IMG/VR virus record: IMGVR_UViG_3300021185_001145
Coordinates: 1 to 64,000 of that record
Reading direction: 5' to 3' (one strand)
Length of the DNA: 64,000 bases
Source: a virus
The notes under the pieces were generated by a model, which saw only the letters and a list, made by a program, of their open reading frames with translations, was not told where the DNA came from and made no database searches. Positions 12,892 through 21,024 of this stretch are shown piece by piece; positions within the stretch are counted from its first letter, which is position 1; each line of letters opens with the position of its first letter. The position numbers and the translations under genes are program-made.

Positions 12892-14600
12892 TTTGCAATC
12901 CTCGAATAATTTTTCACTTTCTCAAATTGAATGACACTGTGAAATTTGTCAAACAATTGGTCACCTTTGTGTGAGATAACAAACACATTAGTATCATTAC
13001 TTAGGGTGTCTAAAATCTTCATAAATTCTTCAGTACCACCCCCATCAAGCGAACTATCGAAAACTTCATCAAGTATCAGAAGGTTTGTATTTACTGAATT
13101 TTTCATCTTAGCAACTGAGCGCCATGTGAAAAGTAATGCTAAATCAATACGCATCTTTTCGCCCTCAGAGAAACTATCATAGGAAAAATCATCTCTATGG
13201 CGAGACTTGATAGTTTCATTAAATGCTTCATCAAGTTCAAACTGAACAAAGAAATCCATGCTAGATAGATACTTGTTGACCAGTTTGTTGATGATAGGTA
13301 GATACTGTCGAATAATCTTTGTCTTAATACCAGTATCTTTCAACAGTGTTGCCGCATGGTTTTGAACATACTGTTGGTCAATCAACTTCTCTTTTGCTGT
13401 AGAAAGTATCTGAATATTCTTCTTCAACTTATCAATCTGACCAGCATCATTCTCTTTAGTCTCTTCAGTCAGTAGTGTATTCAACTCTTTCTGCAATTTA
13501 GAAATGTATTTTTGAAGACCACTGATACTAGACTGTTCAACCGATATGTCTTGGTTAAGAGTAGAGATTTTACTTTGAACATCAGCAATAATAGAAAGAC
13601 GTTCTTCAGTCTCTTTCATCTTACTTTTTAGTTCAGGTAATGCACTTTCAACATTTGTAATGCGTTCTTGAAAATCGCTTACTTTTGACACTTTGAATTG
13701 TTCATCAATGTTTTGGTCACATGTTGGACAATGCTCATTCTCTTCATAGAATGAAATTTCTTCTTGGTGCTTCGTTACTGTTCTGTTAAGTTTTTTACGC
13801 ATTTCTGACAAGTCTCGCAACAATTTGTCTTGCTTTGCTTTGTCTGTGATTGTGTCTGACAATTCTCGGACTTCTTCATGTAGTACATCGACCTGCGCCT
13901 CATGGCTTGCGATTGCGCTACTTGATGCGGTAATTTCCTCATTAGACTGCTTCACCTTTTCTGCTTTGTCGGTTTCAAGGGTTTCAATGTAATCAGTCTG
14001 TAGACGTAACTTCTCTCTTGTTAAGTCTAGGTTATAATTACAATCAATCAAGTCCTGCTTTACTTTACCTGCACGACTTTTTAACAGTGAATTCATTACA
14101 CTGAAAATTTCAATATCAAGTAGGTTCTCAATAACTTCTCTTCGGTTTGATGCAGACAATTGCATGAATGGCGTAAACGATGCAGAACCAAGAATAATTA
14201 CTTGTGTGAACGACTTGTAGTTTAGTTTGAGAATAGTCTTCTCTAACATCTCTTGTTGGTCACGATTGTTTGCATTTTCATCAACAGGAATACCGTTGAC
14301 TTCAATCTCAAAGATATTCTTTTTGATACCTCTACGAACAAGATATTCTTTGCGACCAATACTAAATTCTGCTTCAACCAAAGCACCATTACCATTGATA
14401 CTATTAATCAACTGACCCTTACTAATCTTACGAAAGGGTTTACCAAACAGAGCAAAAGTCAACGCATCTAAAATGGTCGACTTACCAGCACCGTTGTTGC
14501 CAACGATAAGTGTATTGGGTGAGCGGTCAAACTGAACTTCTGTAAAGGCGTTGCCAGTTGACAGAAAGTTCTTCCAGCGGATACTTTTAAACTTAATCAT
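12888..14600 (-). CDS. 46: Recombination endonuclease subunit gp46 (Rad50/SbcC-like)
   Basis: 570 residues (T4 gp46 is 560). ABC ATPase head: Walker A GNNGAGKST (34-42), signature-type DSFSEGEKMRIDLALLF and Walker B LLILDEVFDSSLD near residue 505. Between them runs a long coiled coil (about 170-420) broken by the zinc hook CPTC (291-294). With gp47 it resects double-strand breaks to start recombination-dependent replication and degrades host DNA. Coupled to gp47 by a 4-base overlap. Confidence 0.97.
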   Translation of the reverse strand: MIKFKSIRWKNFLSTGNAFTEVQFDRSPNTLIVGNNGAGKSTILDALTFALFGKPFRKISKGQLINSINGNGALVEAEFSIGRKEYLVRRGIKKNIFEIEVNGIPVDENANNRDQQEMLEKTILKLNYKSFTQVIILGSASFTPFMQLSASNRREVIENLLDIEIFSVMNSLLKSRAGKVKQDLIDCNYNLDLTREKLRLQTDYIETLETDKAEKVKQSNEEITASSSAIASHEAQVDVLHEEVRELSDTITDKAKQDKLLRDLSEMRKKLNRTVTKHQEEISFYEENEHCPTCDQNIDEQFKVSKVSDFQERITNVESALPELKSKMKETEERLSIIADVQSKISTLNQDISVEQSSISGLQKYISKLQKELNTLLTEETKENDAGQIDKLKKNIQILSTAKEKLIDQQYVQNHAATLLKDTGIKTKIIRQYLPIINKLVNKYLSSMDFFVQFELDEAFNETIKSRHRDDFSYDSFSEGEKMRIDLALLFTWRSVAKMKNSVNTNLLILDEVFDSSLDGGGTEEFMKILDTLSNDTNVFVISHKGDQLFDKFHSVIQFEKVKNYSRIAK

Positions 14601-15673
14601 ATTTTATCAATACTCATTGCCTCTTGATACAAATTACGCATCAAAGAATTTAACTTTCCTTTGTCAGCATCAATTTCAAGACCATCAATATACTTACCTA
14701 AGATAGTCATTGTATCTTCTGCTTCATTCACCATGTCATCGTCTTCTAACTCATCCATGTTCATATGGTCTTCGACAATCGACATTTGTGCAGGATTGCA
14801 CTGATATAACTGGTCGACAAACATATCAAACCAGTATGGGTTGTTCTTCGATTGAACTACCACTTTCAATTGTTTACCAGTATACTCTAAAATTTTGTCT
14901 TTGTCAAGTTCTAATTCGGTAAATTCTTCGACTGAACTATCGTTGTAGAAGACTTTGTGGAACATGCGGTACGGATTTCTGATAAATTCGAGGTTGCGAG
15001 TATCAGTATCAAACACATGGAAGCCACGATAATCATTGTAGTCTGACCAAGTGAGTTCGTATGGATTGCCCAAATAATGTATGCGCCCATCATCACTTTT
15101 ATGATGATAGTGACCTGTAAATACTGTGTCATAACGATTGAACAGAGATTTATCCATTCCGTGGTCATTCTCAAAACCTTTCATCATAGCAAACCCAGAC
15201 AACTCTAGGTGACCCATGAGAATATCTGCTTTTGCTGTTTCAATAAAATCAATGCTGTCTGTATAATTACCAGAGCAAATCCAAGGTAGCATAGCGATGG
15301 GCGTACCATCAAACTCTACAATCTGTGCTTCAGGATATGTGATGATATTGCTATAATCACTCAGCAACAAATCAGGCGAATTGATTTCGTTTGTGTTTTT
15401 ATAATAGGTGTCGTGGTTACCAATCAGAGTATGTACTTGTACATTACGTTCTGCTAGTGGGTCAAACCACATCTTCTTTGCACGTTCAAGTGTTGCAAAG
15501 TTTACATATTTACGTCTATCGAATGTATCACCGAGGTCAATGATTGTATCAATATTATTTTCATCAATAAACGGAATAACGATGTTAGAATAAAACTCTT
15601 CGTAATAATCTAAAAATGCTACACTATCATTCCTAGCACCAAAGTGCTGGTCTGTAATCAGTAGTAGTTTCAT
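14597..15673 (-). CDS. 47: Recombination endonuclease subunit gp47 (Mre11/SbcD-like)
   Basis: 358 residues. Metallophosphoesterase motifs in order: ITDQHFGARND, DLGDTFDRRKYV, IGNHDTYYKN, MGHLELS and FTGHYHHK supply the two-metal site. It is the nuclease partner of gp46. Its ATG shares one base with the gp55 stop, so the gp55-47-46 block is tightly packed and probably one transcript from the promoter at 16346-16374. Confidence 0.97.
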   Translation of the reverse strand: MKLLLITDQHFGARNDSVAFLDYYEEFYSNIVIPFIDENNIDTIIDLGDTFDRRKYVNFATLERAKKMWFDPLAERNVQVHTLIGNHDTYYKNTNEINSPDLLLSDYSNIITYPEAQIVEFDGTPIAMLPWICSGNYTDSIDFIETAKADILMGHLELSGFAMMKGFENDHGMDKSLFNRYDTVFTGHYHHKSDDGRIHYLGNPYELTWSDYNDYRGFHVFDTDTRNLEFIRNPYRMFHKVFYNDSSVEEFTELELDKDKILEYTGKQLKVVVQSKNNPYWFDMFVDQLYQCNPAQMSIVEDHMNMDELEDDDMVNEAEDTMTILGKYIDGLEIDADKGKLNSLMRNLYQEAMSIDKI

Positions 15674-16269
15674 TATTCTTCACCTTTGTCTTCACCATTA
15701 ATCAATCTCTCTGCTTCTTGCTCTTCAAGCAGTTTTTCAATACCACGCTTCTTACGCTTTTCATTCTTCTTGCGCTTAGTTTCTTCGTAGTCGCCAATGA
15801 AAGATTCCATATGACCATTAGAAATATAGTGAATTTCATCTAAGTCATCACTATGTTCACTCAACTCAGCAAGTTCACCAAAGATGCTTGCTTTTTCAGT
15901 TGCTTTGTACTTGATATATGTCTGTCTTTTTTCTTTTTGAATACGTCTAATGTATGCATAGTAAATGATTTGCGTAAAATATGCAAACGGATTATTAGAT
16001 TTTTCTGGATTAAAATTGTCTATGTACGCCAGTGCGTTCTCAATTCCATCACTAATCATATCGTCTTTATATGTGTAATTCATAAAGTTTGGTCTATACG
16101 ATAGTCTTTGAGCGATAAGAAGAAAACACGAACCGATGTATTCTGTAACTCTAGGTCTTGGGTCACCACATGCTTCTGCTTCAAGAACCTTGTTGCGATA
16201 CTCAGTAAGCGCCTCAAGAAACTTCTTGTTGTCAACGTAGTGATTACTACTACTTTTCTTTTTTGTCAT
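15673..16269 (-). CDS. 55: Late-promoter sigma factor gp55
   Basis: 198 residues (T4 gp55 is 185). The central block DMISDGIENALAYIDNFNPEKSNNPFAYFTQI with the following YYAYIRRIQKEKRQ matches the sigma region-2-like core of gp55, which recognises TATAAATA. Many exact TATAAATA boxes stand upstream of virion genes in this window, matching its expected targets. The N-terminal ~40 and C-terminal ~50 residues are Lys/Glu-rich. It follows a sigma70-type promoter with a ~70-nt leader and a GAGG ribosome-binding site. Confidence 0.93.
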   Translation of the reverse strand: MTKKKSSSNHYVDNKKFLEALTEYRNKVLEAEACGDPRPRVTEYIGSCFLLIAQRLSYRPNFMNYTYKDDMISDGIENALAYIDNFNPEKSNNPFAYFTQIIYYAYIRRIQKEKRQTYIKYKATEKASIFGELAELSEHSDDLDEIHYISNGHMESFIGDYEETKRKKNEKRKKRGIEKLLEEQEAERLINGEDKGEE

Positions 16270-16345
16270 TAATTAAATACCTCATTTATTTGTCCTGTAT
16301 CAAGTGTCATTCACTTGCTCTTGGAAACAACTTTAACTGTGTACC

Positions 16346-16374
16346 ATCATACTACATGTTGATACAAATGTCAA
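16346..16374 (-). promoter_or_regulatory. Sigma70-type promoter for the gp55-47-46 operon
   Basis: Minus strand TTGACA (16374-16369), 17-bp spacer, TATGAT (16351-16346). Start near 16339. It stands back to back with the rightward promoter at 16421-16449 in a 227-bp gene-free region. Confidence 0.8.
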
Positions 16375-16420
16375 GGGAATAATAGGATTAATTTATTTGG
16401 GAGGAAATACCAGGAAGTGC

Positions 16421-16449
16421 TTGACAAATCTCAGGAACCCTGTTATTAT
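16421..16449 (+). promoter_or_regulatory. Rightward sigma70-type promoter pointing antisense into the gene after uvsW
   Basis: Plus strand TTGACA (16421-16426), 17-bp spacer, TATTAT (16444-16449), start near 16456. No convincing rightward gene follows, and the transcript would run antisense through 16497-16931 and into uvsW. The -10 and start region (TGTTATTATACAGATGT) is nearly identical to that of the promoter at 53978-54006. Confidence 0.7.
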
Positions 16450-16496
16450 ACAGATGTTGTCAATGATATGCATAGAAGTATTTAATGCTTAGTTGC

Positions 16497-16931
16497 TTAA
16501 TGAAATGTTTTATCTTTCATCTCTGCTAATGCTTCTAACTCTTCCAGCATTTCTAGTTCTTCGTCAGAGGGTCCGGACATCTCGTCTAACTTCTCACTTG
16601 AAGATTTGAAGTCAATCTCATCATCAGCATTCGACCACTTCTTCTGTACATTTATATAGTAGTCTTTAAATGACTGCATTGGGTTCACAACAGTAATCAG
16701 TGTGTCATAGTATATAGGGATATACTCATCAGCGGTAAATGGAATCCACGGAGTGACGCTCATCAATGAAGTCTCTGCGCTACGCCCAGTAATAACATTC
16801 ACTGCAAACACGTTCTTCCCAAACACAACAGAGTTACCGTTTGCGTCTTCTCCTTCAAACATGTCACAGATAACATCTTCCATGCTTACAAGTTTGAGTA
16901 TTTTAATACCGTGTGCTTTTGTAATTTTCAT
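16497..16931 (-). CDS. Hypothetical protein, possibly Sm-like N-terminal domain (144 aa)
   Basis: Unrecognised with certainty. The first ~60 residues (MKITKAHGIKILKLVSMEDV, then GNSVVFGKNVFAVNV) have the short-strand pattern of Sm-like folds seen in marine phage proteins, followed by PWIPFTADEYIPIYYDTLITVVNP and a strongly acidic helical C-terminus. It is coupled to uvsW by an ATGA overlap, suggesting a role in recombination, replication or RNA handling. A rightward promoter just beyond its 3' end could produce antisense RNA against it. Confidence 0.65.
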   Translation of the reverse strand: MKITKAHGIKILKLVSMEDVICDMFEGEDANGNSVVFGKNVFAVNVITGRSAETSLMSVTPWIPFTADEYIPIYYDTLITVVNPMQSFKDYYINVQKKWSNADDEIDFKSSSEKLDEMSGPSDEELEMLEELEALAEMKDKTFH

Positions 16932-18379
16932 ATGTCTATTTTATACATCTTTACTTTGAATTTTTCTTCGTTGTATATTTTCATACGTTCTAAGAAATGT
17001 TCTAGTGTGAAGTTCCTTTTACTTTTCCATTTTAAATCGTCAACAATATCATATAAAGTTGCCGCCGTTTTGGTGTCACTCTTTCTCAAACCTCTGCCAA
17101 TAGACTGTAGATTTCGTACTCTCGACTTCGATGGTGAAGCGAAAATAATGTTGTGAAGATTTCGAATGTTCACACCAGTAGAGAATGTTCCATAACTTGC
17201 AATGATAATTGCGTTCTCTGACTGTTCTGTAATTCTTCTAATCTCTTCACGGTCTGTCGAATCCGTACCTCCATGTACAAAGAATACTTTTCTTTCTTCT
17301 CCTACACGACTATTTATATCATCAAAAAGAACCCTGCCGTGCTTCTCAACATATTGGAATAGTAATAGTGTATTACCTTCTTGGCTGATTGTCAAGTTTC
17401 TTATGAACCTATTTCTCTTCTCATGTCTAACGATAAAGTCCATTTCTTGCTGATATGTCATTTTAACAGCATCTTTACGTTCTTGGTCGCTGTAACTGAG
17501 TGCAAGACTTTTGATTTGAAACTCTGCTAGTTGCTTATTATCTATAAGTTCTTTTGTAGTGGTAACTTTCTTCACAGGACCAAACAGACCTTCAAGAACA
17601 AGTTTGTGTGTCAATGTGCCGTCTAGTGTACCAGTCAGACCAAATCTATACTTCGTATCAGTCATCTTTTCTAAGATACTAGTCAGAGATTTTGCTTTGA
17701 ACAAGTGTGCTTCGTCCCCAATAATTAGGTCGAATTGGTCAAAGTAGTCTTTACGCATCTTATAGATTGATTGCCATGTAGAAACGATAACCTGCTTATC
17801 AGATACTTTATCAAGCCCAGCCATAACTTTATGACAATGATTATCTGCATCCCAACCATAGTCACCAAAGTCTGATACAAGTTGGTGTACGAGTGAAGTT
17901 GTAGGTACAATGATTAGTGTCTTTTCGCTATACCAGCGAACAAGCATGTAGATAATTAATGACTTACCTGATGCTGTGGGTGATAGCAATAAACATCTGC
18001 GATTGCGTACTGCATGAATAAATGCTTTGAACTGATAGTCTCTTGGACTAAATGGTAGAGATAGTTCATCAGAAAATTCTTTTGCTTCAATTGCAGAAAA
18101 CTCATCTGCCGCTTCAACAGAACTATCATATTCAATCTCATAGTCTCTACTCTCTGCAAATTTATGTAGATATGGTAGTAGACCGAGATAAAGTCTTTTC
18201 GTCATCACATTGTATAGACGTATCTTTCCATCCCACATTTTATTGCGAAATGAAGGCATGAACTGGTGACCAGGCACAAGAAATGTAAAGTAGTCTTGTA
18301 CTTCGTATGCTGTACCAGCATCACATGTTACTTTAATGTGAACTTCGTCTATCTTGGAGACGAAAAGTTTTTCTGACAT
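16928..18379 (-). CDS. uvsW: RNA-DNA and DNA helicase UvsW
   Basis: 483 residues (T4 UvsW is 503). SF2 helicase motifs: Q-like PRDYQFKAFIHAV, motif I SPTASGKS (133-140), motif II DEAH (222-225), motif III FGLTGTLDG, and motif VI-type QSIGRGLRKSD near residue 430. An N-terminal ~100-residue substrate-recognition domain precedes the helicase core, as in T4. UvsW unwinds R-loops and branched recombination intermediates, switching phage replication from origins to recombination. It abuts uvsY with no gap. Confidence 0.96.
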   Translation of the reverse strand: MSEKLFVSKIDEVHIKVTCDAGTAYEVQDYFTFLVPGHQFMPSFRNKMWDGKIRLYNVMTKRLYLGLLPYLHKFAESRDYEIEYDSSVEAADEFSAIEAKEFSDELSLPFSPRDYQFKAFIHAVRNRRCLLLSPTASGKSLIIYMLVRWYSEKTLIIVPTTSLVHQLVSDFGDYGWDADNHCHKVMAGLDKVSDKQVIVSTWQSIYKMRKDYFDQFDLIIGDEAHLFKAKSLTSILEKMTDTKYRFGLTGTLDGTLTHKLVLEGLFGPVKKVTTTKELIDNKQLAEFQIKSLALSYSDQERKDAVKMTYQQEMDFIVRHEKRNRFIRNLTISQEGNTLLLFQYVEKHGRVLFDDINSRVGEERKVFFVHGGTDSTDREEIRRITEQSENAIIIASYGTFSTGVNIRNLHNIIFASPSKSRVRNLQSIGRGLRKSDTKTAATLYDIVDDLKWKSKRNFTLEHFLERMKIYNEEKFKVKMYKIDI

Positions 18380-18817
18380 TTAGATAGCACCGTTGGTAAA
18401 TTTTCGCCAGTCGATTGCGGATTTGATGAGAAATCCTCGGTCACGCAACGATTTGATGATTGCGTCACAGAAGTCTACTTTCTCTTTTTGGTGTGCGATT
18501 TTTAGAGTGCGTTCAATCACCTGTCTGTCGCTATCAACATGTCTAGGGATATCTGCACGAAGGACCTTTTTGGGAAAAGGTTCCCAACCATGCTCTCGCA
18601 AGTCTTCTTCTGCTAACTCGCCTGCATAGTATTCGTATTTGATTTGTTGATAGATTTTTAGGTCTGCTTCTAGTTTGCGTAGTAGAAGTTTTTCTGTCGT
18701 ATAGACTTTATAATATTTTTGATGAAGTCTAGGTATTTTAAGTGCCTCTTCATCAAGCATGTCATCTACAAAATTCACATCTTCTTTCCAAAGATTTTGT
18801 ATATCTTCAAGTTTCAT
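18380..18817 (-). CDS. uvsY: Recombination mediator UvsY
   Basis: 145 residues (T4 UvsY is 137). Begins MKLEDIQNLWKEDVNFV like T4 MRLEDLQEELKKDV, contains KLEADLKIYQQIKYEYYAGE and ends with VDFCDAIIKSLRDRGFLIKSAIDWRKF, matching the T4 C-terminal block. UvsY loads UvsX recombinase onto gp32-covered single strands. uvsX and gene 32 are outside this window. A 20-bp palindrome lies just upstream. Confidence 0.93.
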   Translation of the reverse strand: MKLEDIQNLWKEDVNFVDDMLDEEALKIPRLHQKYYKVYTTEKLLLRKLEADLKIYQQIKYEYYAGELAEEDLREHGWEPFPKKVLRADIPRHVDSDRQVIERTLKIAHQKEKVDFCDAIIKSLRDRGFLIKSAIDWRKFTNGAI

Positions 18818-18846
18818 TCAATCACCTCAATGTTGTAATCATTATC

Positions 18847-18866
18847 TACAAGTATATATGCTTGTA
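18847..18866. promoter_or_regulatory. 20-bp palindrome upstream of uvsY
   Basis: TACAAG (18847-18852) and CTTGTA (18861-18866) flank an AT-only core; only one base pair in the 20 is broken. It is in the 50-bp gap between the tube-like gene and uvsY, so it could be an operator for a dimeric repressor or a weak terminator hairpin. Confidence 0.4.
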
Positions 18867-18867
18867 A

Positions 18868-19356
18868 TTATAGTCTGTTTATCTCATATGCTCTAAATCT
18901 AAATGATGCTGAACCAAGAACGGTGTCTGCACTTCCTGCGTTTGAAAACTGTAAATCGCCATTCGATACTGGAAAGATATCAATGAATGTGATTTCAAGA
19001 ATTGGGTTACCAGAGTTTGACAGTATAAACAATGTTGCGTCTTTGTATACTTCGCCCTCTTTAAACTGAGTAAAGGATTCTGGGAATGCTAGTTGCGTCA
19101 TCCAGTCATGTATCTCTTGCCAGTTCTTTAGTTCTTCATCTACAATAAATTCTACTGACAATTCACCGTAAGTTATCTTGTCGCCAGGAACTGGTCTGTC
19201 GATAAGAGGGTTTGGTTGTACTGCTTCGCCAATTGTCATTGACGGAATATTACAATCAGTAACAAAGAAAGGGAAGACGCCAAGACCTTGAATTTCGAAT
19301 TTGAAATTATTAATCTTTGCCTCATTCATGTTACTCGGCTGATTTTGGACGCTCAT
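18868..19356 (-). CDS. Tail tube/tail completion-type virion protein (gp19/gp54/gp3 position)
   Basis: 162 residues. INNFKFEIQGLGVFPFFVTDCNIPSM near the N-terminus, a KITYGELSVEFIVDEELKNW segment and the C-terminal SFRFRAYEI follow the beta-sandwich pattern of the T4 gp19 tail-tube superfamily. In marine T4-like phages the slot after gp23 and before uvsY holds a tail completion (gp3) or tube-like protein, so a tail-end or tube role is inferred. Late: a TATAAATA box (19606-19613) drives the pair with the 72-aa gene upstream. Which T4 gene it equals is uncertain. Confidence 0.65.
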   Translation of the reverse strand: MSVQNQPSNMNEAKINNFKFEIQGLGVFPFFVTDCNIPSMTIGEAVQPNPLIDRPVPGDKITYGELSVEFIVDEELKNWQEIHDWMTQLAFPESFTQFKEGEVYKDATLFILSNSGNPILEITFIDIFPVSNGDLQFSNAGSADTVLGSASFRFRAYEINRL

Positions 19357-19571
19357 TTTTCTAGTTTCCTATTCATGTTTTCTCTAATATCAACAACCTG
19401 CTCGGTTTCGATAATGTCGATTATAGTATTTGTGAGACTGATTTCCTTCTGTACCCACCACATTTTCTGCTTTAGTTTATCTAGTTCTTTTTGGTAAAAC
19501 TCTAGTTCTTGTTCTTTTCTGAGTTTACTATCAATCAAGTCTTGTATTAATATAATCTTTCCAAAAGACAT
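19353..19571 (-). CDS. Small coiled-coil protein (72 aa)
   Basis: Unrecognised. Almost entirely helical: residues ~12-45 (DSKLRKEQELEFYQKELDKL) form a heptad-like coiled coil. The stop overlaps the start of the tube-like gene by 4 bases, and an exact late promoter lies 35 bases upstream, so it is probably a virion or assembly protein made late. Confidence 0.75.
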   Translation of the reverse strand: MSFGKIILIQDLIDSKLRKEQELEFYQKELDKLKQKMWWVQKEISLTNTIIDIIETEQVVDIRENMNRKLEK

Positions 19572-19605
19572 TCGACACCTGCATTGTTGCTACTGTTTCC
19601 ACTAC

Positions 19606-19613
19606 TATTTATA
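19606..19613 (-). promoter_or_regulatory. Late promoter (TATAAATA) for the 72-aa and tube-like genes
   Basis: Exact TATAAATA, start near 19600, ~29-nt leader. It lies immediately downstream of the gp23 terminator, so this unit is insulated from capsid transcription. Confidence 0.8.
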
Positions 19614-19615
19614 CA

Positions 19616-19647
19616 AACAAAAAAAGGGAGCCCCGAAGGACTCCCTT
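19616..19647 (-). terminator. Strong intrinsic terminator after gp23
   Basis: Minus strand stem AAGGGAGTCC / GGGCTCCCTT closed by a UUCG tetraloop, followed by an uninterrupted T-rich tract (TTTTTTTGTTTG). Ten-base-pair stem with one G-U. This is the clearest rho-independent terminator in the window. Confidence 0.95.
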
Positions 19648-19684
19648 AAAGTTGGGTAGGTTAACCCTACTCTTGTAGTATCAA

Positions 19685-20938
19685 TTACAGAATGTTTGCA
19701 ACTGAGAAACCACGGTAGTAAGTGTTGACACGCTGTGTCAATGCACCTGCACCAGCAGTTGTACCTTGAGCGAATGGGTTCGCAACCATGCCGTAGCGTG
19801 TTTTGAAACCAATCTTAGGCTGGAAGGTGTTCTCACCAACCGCACGAACCATTTGCAACGGCACGTATGGGCAGTAGAAGATACCAGCGTCATATGCGCT
19901 GTCGCCTTTATAACCTACGACACAGAAATCGCCAGTTGCATATGGGTCAACATATACTTTTGTGCGACCGTTAAGTACACCAGCAAATGTGTTGCCAGTT
20001 GTGTCTACTTGCAGGTTAGTGTTCAGTGCAGGGTTGTAATCCATGATACCTGCGGCTGCCAAAGCAGATGCAACATCAGAAGATACGATGATAAAGTTAC
20101 CTTTACCTCTGCGTGTTTCACGGGCGATTACGTTTGCTTCACGCTCGATTTGGAACATCAGACCTTTGTAACGCTCAATAGACCAGCGACCATCAGCATC
20201 AGCGGCAACGTCAAACGCACCAGCAGTTGCACCAGGCTTGGCTGAACGATAGATAGTACGCATTACTTCGCGGTTGATTTCAGCAAGAATTTCGCCAGAC
20301 AAGATGTTGGCAAGTTCTGTTTCAGCGTCAAGACCGTGTACTGCTTTCAGGTCCTGTGCAAGTTCAACAGTGTATTCTGCTTTCAACGCACGGGTTTTGG
20401 CTTCAACAGAAATCTTCTCTACTGAGAATTGCATTTCGTTGAAAGTTCCGCCACCAGAAGAACCGAGTGCTTCAGCCGCGGCTGTAGTCATACCAGTACC
20501 TGTAGTGTAACCGTTTGTATCTGGGTCAGCATCCATTGGACCTACAGTGTTAGCATGTGTGCCAGCACCAGAGAAGTCTGTGTCTGCTTCGTTGTAGAAT
20601 GCTTCTGCGCCAGCGCCGTCTTTGGCACGCATTGCAAAGATAAGACCAGTAGGTGCAGTCATTGGCTGTACACCTGCAACGTCATATGCAATCAACTGAG
20701 GCATAGAACGTCTTACCAATGAAATCAATACTGGGTCAAAGTTTTGTACGTTGCCAGTAGCGTTCAATGGAGCGGCTTCAAACAGACCCATTTGCTCATT
20801 TTGCTCACGGATTGCTTTTTCTTGGTTTTCAAGAAGTACGGCTGTTACCGCTTTCTTGTATGGGTCCTGGATGGCAGGCGCATCGGCATGCTCCAGAATT
20901 GGTTCCCATTTTTTCTGGGATTCTTCAGAAAGATACAT
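19685..20938 (-). CDS. 23: Major capsid protein gp23
   Basis: 417 residues (T4 gp23 is 521, marine relatives are shorter). Typical blocks: NFDPVLISLVRRSMPQLIAYDVAGVQPMT, TGLIFAMRAK, KAEYTVELAQDLKAVHGLDAE, NREVMRTIYRSA and C-terminal RYGMVANPF. The prohead protease site (L-x-E) is probably LFE at 52-54, giving a mature start at Ala55. HK97-fold hexamer subunit of the head. Own late promoter upstream and a strong terminator downstream fit very high expression. Confidence 0.98.
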   Translation of the reverse strand: MYLSEESQKKWEPILEHADAPAIQDPYKKAVTAVLLENQEKAIREQNEQMGLFEAAPLNATGNVQNFDPVLISLVRRSMPQLIAYDVAGVQPMTAPTGLIFAMRAKDGAGAEAFYNEADTDFSGAGTHANTVGPMDADPDTNGYTTGTGMTTAAAEALGSSGGGTFNEMQFSVEKISVEAKTRALKAEYTVELAQDLKAVHGLDAETELANILSGEILAEINREVMRTIYRSAKPGATAGAFDVAADADGRWSIERYKGLMFQIEREANVIARETRRGKGNFIIVSSDVASALAAAGIMDYNPALNTNLQVDTTGNTFAGVLNGRTKVYVDPYATGDFCVVGYKGDSAYDAGIFYCPYVPLQMVRAVGENTFQPKIGFKTRYGMVANPFAQGTTAGAGALTQRVNTYYRGFSVANIL

Positions 20939-21011
20939 ATCTTTTCTCCTTAAAGTTATAGTTTAGTCAAACTGTTAATATAAACATTCAAAAATAACAT
21001 ATTCATATTAG

Positions 21012-21019
21012 TATTTATA
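21012..21019 (-). promoter_or_regulatory. Late promoter (TATAAATA) for gp23
   Basis: Exact TATAAATA, start near 21006, ~68-nt leader ending in an AAGGAGAAAAG-type ribosome-binding site before ATG 20938. Confidence 0.85.
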
Positions 21020-21024
21020 TGACA

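Noticed and set aside
16270-16496. tRNA or structured small RNA gene in the 227-bp gap
   Set aside because: No cloverleaf or strong terminator was found; the region is explained by two back-to-back promoters.
20744-20966. Three overlapping rightward frames opposite the start of gp23
   Set aside because: Antisense shadows of a conserved gene; no promoter or ribosome-binding site.
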